From contig JJOH01000013.1 in assembly GCA_000696115.1 (NCBI GenBank), forward strand, positions 124,001 through 188,000: a stretch of 64,000 nucleotides of DNA. Direction: 5' to 3'. The stretch comes from Streptomyces olindensis. Its GTDB lineage: Bacteria > Actinomycetota > Actinomycetes > Streptomycetales > Streptomycetaceae. Each line of letters begins with the position of its first letter. Positions within the stretch are counted from its first letter, which is position 1. Of the stretch, positions 59,674 to 64,000 are shown one piece after another. A program made the translations under genes and the position numbers. The notes beneath the pieces were generated by a model. That model worked only from the letters and a program-made list of their open reading frames with translations, was not told the DNA's origin and searched no databases.

Positions 59674-61476
59674 TCATCTTGTCGGTTCCAGTTGGGCGTC
59701 CCGGCGTACGAGCGCCGCGTACCGGCCGTCCTGTTCGAGCAGTTCCTCGTGTGTGCCGCGTTCGACCGCCCGCCCCGCGTCGAGGACCACGATCTGGTCG
59801 GCGCCCCGGACGGTGGAGAGCCGGTGGGCGATGGTGATCGTGGTGCGGTTCGCCGACAGGGCGTCGATGGCGTCCTGGACCGCGGCCTCGGTGCGGGTGT
59901 CCAGCGCGCTGGTGGCCTCGTCGAGGACGAGGACCGGCGGGTCGCGCAGGATCGTGCGGGCGATGGCCAGTCGCTGCTTCTCGCCGCCGGAGAAGCGGTG
60001 GCCGCGCTCGCCGACGACGGTGTCGTAGCCGTCGGGCAGGGACGCGATGTGGTCGTGGATCTGGGCCGCCTTCGCCGCCCGGTGCAGCTCCTCGTCGGTG
60101 GCGTCGGGCTTGGCGAATCGCAGGTTGTCGGCGACGGAGGCGTGGAAGAGGTACGTCTCCTGCGAGACGACGCCGACCGCGCGGGCCAGGGTGTCGAAGT
60201 CGAGGTCGCGGACGTCGACCCCGTCGAGGGTGACCCGGCCGCCGGTGACGTCGTAGAGACGCGGGACCAGGTAGCCGAGCGTGGACTTGCCCGCGCCGGT
60301 GGGGCCGACGACGGCGAGGCTGCCGCCGGCCGGGACGGTGAGGTCGATGCCGTCGAGGACGGGGCCGCCCTGGTCGTCGTAGCCGAAGGAGACGTGCTCG
60401 AAGCGGACCTCGCCCTTGATCCGGTCGAGGCGGACCGGGTCCGGACGTTCGGTGATGTCGATCGGCAGGTCGAGGTATTCGAAGATGCGCTGGAAGAGGG
60501 CGAGCGAGGTCTGGATCTGCACGCCGGTCGACAACAGGCTCACGGCCGGGCGGAACAGGCCCTGCTGGAGCGAGACGAAGGCGACGATCGTGCCGATGGA
60601 GACCTCGGGCCCGCCCAGCTGGAGGGCCATGCCGACGGTCCAGTAGATGACGGCGGGCAGGGCGGCCATGACGATCGTGATGACGGCCATGCGCCACCGG
60701 CCGGCCATGTTCGACCGCACCTCCAGGTCGACGAGTTCCTCGGACTCGTCGGCGAAGGACCTCGTCAGCGAGTCGGAGCGGCCCATCGTGCGGCCGAGCA
60801 GGATGCCGCTGACGGAGAGCGACTCGGTGACCGTGGCGGCCATGGCGGCCATCTGCTTCTGGCGCCGGGTGGTGATCTTCCGCCGTTCGTCGCCCACGCG
60901 GCGGCTGATCCACACGAACACCGGGAGCAGCAGCAGCGAGACGACGGTCAGGCGCCAGTCGAGCACGATCATCGCGACGATCGTGGCGACGACGCTGGTG
61001 AGGTTCGAGACCAGGGACGTCGCGGTGGAGGTGACGGTGGCCTGCATGCCGCCGATGTCGTTGGCGATACGGGACTGCACCTCACCGGTGCGGGTGCGTG
61101 TGAAGAACGCGAGGGACATGCGCTGCAGGCGGCCGTAGACCGCGGTGCGCAGGTCGTGCATGACGCGCTGGCCGACCGTGGTCGAGATCAGGGTCTGGAG
61201 CACGCCGAAGACGCTGGTGAGGACGGCGCTGAGGATCATGCCGAGGGCGAGCAGGCTGAGCAGGCCGGTGCGCCCCTCGGGGATGGCGACGTCCAGGATC
61301 TCCTTCAACAGGAAGGGCGTGGCGACCGAGACCAGGGACGCGGCGCCGACCAGCAGGCCGACGATCGCGAGCCGGCCCCGGTAGGGGCGGAAGAGCCTGA
61401 GGATGCGGCGGACCTGCCGGGGCTGTTCCTCGGCTCCGGCGGGTGGGGTCCAGGGCGCTTCGTGGTCGGGGTGCAT
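59674..61476 (-). CDS. ABC exporter (ATP-binding/permease fusion), MarR-linked
   Basis: 600 residues, a half-transporter. Six membrane helices from about residue 33 (GRLAIVGLLVGAASLVSVATPFLL) to 310, then the ATPase: Walker A VVGPTGAGKSTLGYLVPRLY, Q-loop VVSQETYLFHASV, signature RFSGGEKQRLAIARTIL, Walker B PVLVLDEATSALD, switch TIAHRLSTV. It likely exports lipophilic or toxic compounds as a homodimer. ATG 61476 follows AAGGAG. It is divergent from a MarR repressor; the shared 86-bp region carries a perfect palindrome (61513-61539), so induction by the MarR ligand is expected. Confidence 0.9.
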   Translation of the reverse strand: MHPDHEAPWTPPAGAEEQPRQVRRILRLFRPYRGRLAIVGLLVGAASLVSVATPFLLKEILDVAIPEGRTGLLSLLALGMILSAVLTSVFGVLQTLISTTVGQRVMHDLRTAVYGRLQRMSLAFFTRTRTGEVQSRIANDIGGMQATVTSTATSLVSNLTSVVATIVAMIVLDWRLTVVSLLLLPVFVWISRRVGDERRKITTRRQKQMAAMAATVTESLSVSGILLGRTMGRSDSLTRSFADESEELVDLEVRSNMAGRWRMAVITIVMAALPAVIYWTVGMALQLGGPEVSIGTIVAFVSLQQGLFRPAVSLLSTGVQIQTSLALFQRIFEYLDLPIDITERPDPVRLDRIKGEVRFEHVSFGYDDQGGPVLDGIDLTVPAGGSLAVVGPTGAGKSTLGYLVPRLYDVTGGRVTLDGVDVRDLDFDTLARAVGVVSQETYLFHASVADNLRFAKPDATDEELHRAAKAAQIHDHIASLPDGYDTVVGERGHRFSGGEKQRLAIARTILRDPPVLVLDEATSALDTRTEAAVQDAIDALSANRTTITIAHRLSTVRGADQIVVLDAGRAVERGTHEELLEQDGRYAALVRRDAQLEPTR

Positions 61477-61512
61477 GGGCTCCTTCGAGGGGTGCGGCGG
61501 GCCGGATCGCAC

Positions 61513-61539
61513 TTCATTGTTACCTATACTCACAATGAA
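61513..61539. promoter_or_regulatory. MarR-type operator between exporter and repressor genes
   Basis: TTCATTGT and its exact complement ACAATGAA are separated by 11 bases containing TATACT, a -10-like element. A second half-site pair ACAAT/ATTGT reaches to 61556. This is a likely operator for the MarR protein at 61563. Confidence 0.7.
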
Positions 61540-61562
61540 CTGCATCCTGATATTGTTCCCGC

Positions 61563-62012
61563 ATGACCACCCCCGATTCCGACGGCCTGCTCGCCGAGCA
61601 GTTGCTCCGGCTCACCCGCCGGGTGCACCGCATCCAGAAGCGCCATCTGGAGCAGCGCGAGCTGGGCATCACGCCGGCCCAGTCCCGGCTGCTGCGCACC
61701 CTGGCGCACTGGGGCTCGCCGCCGCGCATGGCGGATCTGGCCGAGCGCCTGGAGGTGGTGCCCCGGGCCGTGACGACCCTGGTCGACGCCCTGGAGGCCG
61801 GCGGCAAGGTGCGGCGGGTGCCGGATCCGGCGAACCGGCGCGTGATCCGCATCGAGCTCACGGACGACGGCCGGGGCGCGCTGCGCGAGCTGCGGGCGGC
61901 GCGCAGGTCGGCCGCGGAGGAGATCCTCGCGCCGCTGACGGAGGATCAGCGCGAGGCGCTCGGGGGGCTGCTGGACACCTTGATCGACGGGACGCCGGTG
62001 CGTTCCTGCTGA
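61563..62012 (+). CDS. MarR-family transcriptional regulator
   Basis: 149 residues. Winged HTH: LGITPAQSRLLRTLAHWGSPPRMADLAERLEVVPRAVTTLVDALEAGGKVRRVPDPANRRVIRIELTDDG, with the wing arginines and Asp typical of MarR. It should repress both itself and the divergent ABC exporter through the palindrome at 61513-61539. The ligand is unknown; one Cys (near the end) makes redox control unlikely. The ATG at 61563 lies 7 bases after ATTGTT. Confidence 0.93.
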   Translation: MTTPDSDGLLAEQLLRLTRRVHRIQKRHLEQRELGITPAQSRLLRTLAHWGSPPRMADLAERLEVVPRAVTTLVDALEAGGKVRRVPDPANRRVIRIELTDDGRGALRELRAARRSAAEEILAPLTEDQREALGGLLDTLIDGTPVRSC

Positions 62013-62029
62013 CACCCCGGGGACGCACG

Positions 62030-62078
62030 ACGGGCCGCGGCCGCCGCTCCTTGTGATGGAGCGGCGGCCGCGGCCCGT
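62030..62078. terminator. Strong terminator between MarR and DAACS genes
   Basis: A 21-bp perfect stem (starting ACGGGCCGCGG) with a 7-base loop, then TCGTTTT on the + strand, lies between two convergent genes. Confidence 0.85.
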
Positions 62079-62088
62079 TCGTTTTCGG

Positions 62089-63501
62089 TCAACCGACCTC
62101 GGGAGCGGGCTCCTTGGGCTTCTGGGCGGGGATGCCCGGCGCCGGAGTCTCGGCCGTGGTCGGCTCGACCGCCGGAGCGTCGTCGCCGTCGCCGTCCTGG
62201 GGCGGGTCCGTCTCCTCGCCGTCGAGCGTCTTCTTCGCCCGGGCGAGGTCCAGCGCCCCCTCCCAGCGGGACACGGCGAAGACGGCCACGCAGTTGCCCA
62301 GCAGGTTCGTGACGACCCGCATCGAGTCCATGATGCGGTCCACGCCGAGGAGCAGGGCGACGGCCCCGGCCGGAATGGCACCGAGGGACGAGGCCGTCGC
62401 GGCCAGGGCGAGGAACGCCGAGCCGGGGATGCCCGCCATGCCCTTGCTGGTCAGCATCAGCACCAGGACCACGGTGACCTGCTGCCCCAAAGTCAGGTCC
62501 ACGCCCACCGCCTGGGCGATGAACAGGGTGCCGATCGACAGGTAGAGCGAGGCGCCGTCGAGGTTGAACGAGTAACCGGTGGGCAGCACCAGGCCCACGG
62601 CGTCGTCGCGGGCGCCGGCCCGGCGCAGCTTCTGCATCACGCGCGGCATGACGGACTCGGTGGAGGCGGTGCCGAGCGCGAGCAGCATCTCCTCGCGGAT
62701 GTAGCGCAGGAACTTCCAGAGGCTGAGCCCGGTCACCATCCGCAGGGCGACGGCGAGCAGCACGATGAACAGCGCGGCCGCGACGTAGCAGAGCACGATG
62801 AGCTTGGCGTACGTCTTCATCACGCCCAGCCCGTAGTTGCCGACCAGGTGGGCCATGGCGCCGAACACCGCGAGCGGGGCCAGCCGCATCACGAAGCCGA
62901 CGACCGCGAAGATGATCTCCTGGGCCTGCTCGATCGCGGGCAGGATCTTCGGCACCCTGGTGTGCCCGAGGTGGAGCAGGGCCGCGCCCACCAGGCAGGC
63001 CAGGATGAGCACCTGGAGCAGCTCGTTGTCGGCGAAGGCACCGATGAAGCTCTGCGGCAGCGCGTTCAGGACGAACTCGGTGGTCGAGGGCAGCTGGCCG
63101 CCGCCCGTGGTCTCGTTCACCGCGGAGGCGTCCAGCGACGAGGGGTCGACGTTCATGCCCCTGCCGGGGCCCACGACGTTGGCGGCGACGAGGCCGATGA
63201 CCAGGGCGGCCGTGGAGGCGACCTCGAACCAGATCAGGGCCTTGACCCCGATCCGGCCGAACGCCTTCAGGTCACCGGCCTTGGCGATGCCGACGACGAC
63301 CACGCAGAACACCAGCGGCGAGATCACCGTCTTGATGAGCCGGGTGAAACCGTCGCCGAGCGGCTGGAGAGCCGTGGCCGTGTCCGGCCACAGCTTCCCG
63401 ACGACGATTCCGAGGACGAGCGCGCAGAGGACCTGCGCGAACAGTGAGGTACGCAGCGTGCGTGCGACGCGTCGCGGCAGGGACGGTACGGACGGTGGCA
63501 C
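62089..63501 (-). CDS. Dicarboxylate/amino acid:cation symporter (DAACS family)
   Basis: 470 residues, eight helices and two re-entrant loops. Hallmarks: LGTASTESVMPRVMQKL (HP1, serine-rich substrate site), PTGYSFNLDGASLYLS (the NLDG-type motif of helix 7) and LMLTSKGMAGIPGSAFLAL (HP2), with DRIMDSMRVVTNLLGNCVAV binding substrate. It imports C4-dicarboxylates or acidic amino acids with protons or sodium. GTG 63501 has an AAGGAGG box 5 bases upstream. The C-terminal 55 residues are a Pro/Ala/Glu-rich extension. DctA and GltP are both possible. Confidence 0.9.
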   Translation of the reverse strand: MPPSVPSLPRRVARTLRTSLFAQVLCALVLGIVVGKLWPDTATALQPLGDGFTRLIKTVISPLVFCVVVVGIAKAGDLKAFGRIGVKALIWFEVASTAALVIGLVAANVVGPGRGMNVDPSSLDASAVNETTGGGQLPSTTEFVLNALPQSFIGAFADNELLQVLILACLVGAALLHLGHTRVPKILPAIEQAQEIIFAVVGFVMRLAPLAVFGAMAHLVGNYGLGVMKTYAKLIVLCYVAAALFIVLLAVALRMVTGLSLWKFLRYIREEMLLALGTASTESVMPRVMQKLRRAGARDDAVGLVLPTGYSFNLDGASLYLSIGTLFIAQAVGVDLTLGQQVTVVLVLMLTSKGMAGIPGSAFLALAATASSLGAIPAGAVALLLGVDRIMDSMRVVTNLLGNCVAVFAVSRWEGALDLARAKKTLDGEETDPPQDGDGDDAPAVEPTTAETPAPGIPAQKPKEPAPEVG

Positions 63502-63675
63502 GGGGCCTCCTTGGGGACGGACCACACAGAAGCCGGAGGGGACTTCTGCGATACGGAAAGCGGCTTCCGTGACCGATCACTCTGGAGGCTGTCTTGATCG
63601 CGCACAAGACCGCAACGTTTCGGCCATGTAAAAGCGCCCTAAGTGGCGCGTGTCACATGCGCCACATCGAGCGCC

Positions 63676-64000
63676 TCAGCAACGGCTGCGGTCTGCCGTG
63701 AGCACCCCCTGCGCGGTGGTCAGCGTGCGGTCGTAGCAGCCGTGCGAGCCGTACAGCCGGTAGCGCTCGCTGCTGGTGCCGACCGCGTGCCGCTGGTCGC
63801 GCGGGACGTTGGCCGTGTAGGTGGCGTCGCCCGTGTAGGTGTCGTCGAGGCGCGACCAGGCCGTGCGCCGGCCGTCGCGCAGGACGACGGTGGTGGCGCG
63901 GTCGCCGAGGGTCAGGACCGTGCGCAGCCGGTCGCCCGCGCCGAGGGTGGTCGTGCCGTCCATCGTGTAGGTGCGGTGCGTGCGGGTGCTGCGGCCGTCG
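63676..64000 (-). CDS. Hypothetical protein, C-terminal part (partial)
   Basis: The frame is open from the right edge to TGA at 63676. The visible 108 residues are Thr/Arg/Asp-rich with beta-strand periodicity and end SHGCYDRTLTTAQGVLTADRSRC, with two cysteines that could pair outside the cell. No family is recognised. A secreted or surface-exposed beta-rich protein is likely from composition. An internal ATG at 63963 is probably not the start because the frame continues upstream with similar composition. Confidence 0.6.
   Translation of the reverse strand, partial: DGRSTRTHRTYTMDGTTTLGAGDRLRTVLTLGDRATTVVLRDGRRTAWSRLDDTYTGDATYTANVPRDQRHAVGTSSERYRLYGSHGCYDRTLTTAQGVLTADRSRC

Noticed and set aside
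59692..61566. A 624-codon open frame opposite the ABC exporter
   Set aside because: Val/Glu/Asp/Gly-rich mirror of an ABC transporter gene; no motif.

Overview
High-GC actinobacterial DNA. Nearly all open frames have GC-rich third positions, GTG and TTG starts are common, and the gene families are typical of Streptomyces: LAL regulator, SpoIIE phosphatase, CYP157-type P450, LanKC relic, DUF3618/holin stress block, sulfur-type leader peptide. The window therefore most likely comes from a Streptomyces chromosome, probably an arm-side accessory region, because regulators, transporters, secreted hydrolases and relics dominate and there are no tRNA, rRNA or core housekeeping blocks. I saw no CRISPR array, intact insertion sequence or prophage.

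Layout. 1-1200: tail of a GH43-type hydrolase and a LacI regulator. 1331-3932: a three-gene envelope/stress block with a SigB-like promoter, bracketed by two inverted relics of the same IS5-type transposase; the right relic abuts a YihY/BrkB gene fragment. 3949-9869: a LysR regulator followed by a five-gene CoA operon (CaiB-type transferase, crotonase, acetoacetate decarboxylase, hydroxyacyl-CoA dehydrogenase, acyl-CoA dehydrogenase). 9958-21580: a mixed region with a luciferase-like oxidoreductase stopped by one UGA, two MFS transporters, decayed XRE/TPR and AraC regulators, an alpha/beta hydrolase, an aminoglycoside phosphotransferase-like protein, and a divergent Lrp/LysE pair. 21725-27774: a stress-type SDR, an ATP-grasp/CocE-type hydrolase pair behind a SigB-like promoter, a ferredoxin-reductase relic and DUF779. 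27906-31744: secreted chorismate mutase and a secreted GH115 alpha-glucuronidase. 32075-37645: a compact terpene locus (P450 overlapping a class I terpene synthase, then a LAL regulator). 37793-39820: a CebR-type operator in front of a secreted protein made of two complete CE2-like esterase units. 41563-43910: what looks like a collapsed class III lanthipeptide locus (NarL-type regulator, ABC exporter and LanKC fragments). 43989-46630: CYP157-like P450 and a flavoprotein dehydrogenase. 46798-50711: a sugar ABC importer. 50779-54492: a 1045-residue GAF/SpoIIE/HATPase regulator and a YjbQ protein. 54578-58664: a sulfonate-type ABC operon led by a leaderless cysteine-containing leader peptide, then a flavin monooxygenase. 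58791-64000: a short MltG, a MarR-controlled ABC exporter, a DAACS symporter and a partial gene.

Main themes. Plant-biomass functions recur (GH43 tail, GH115, tandem CE2 with a CebR box). There are also many relics, several with internal deletions rather than point decay, concentrated in regulators and in one biosynthetic locus. The most notable candidates are the lanthipeptide scar, the terpene synthase whose NSE triad begins with proline, the tandem CE2 esterase, and the leader peptide controlling sulfur import.
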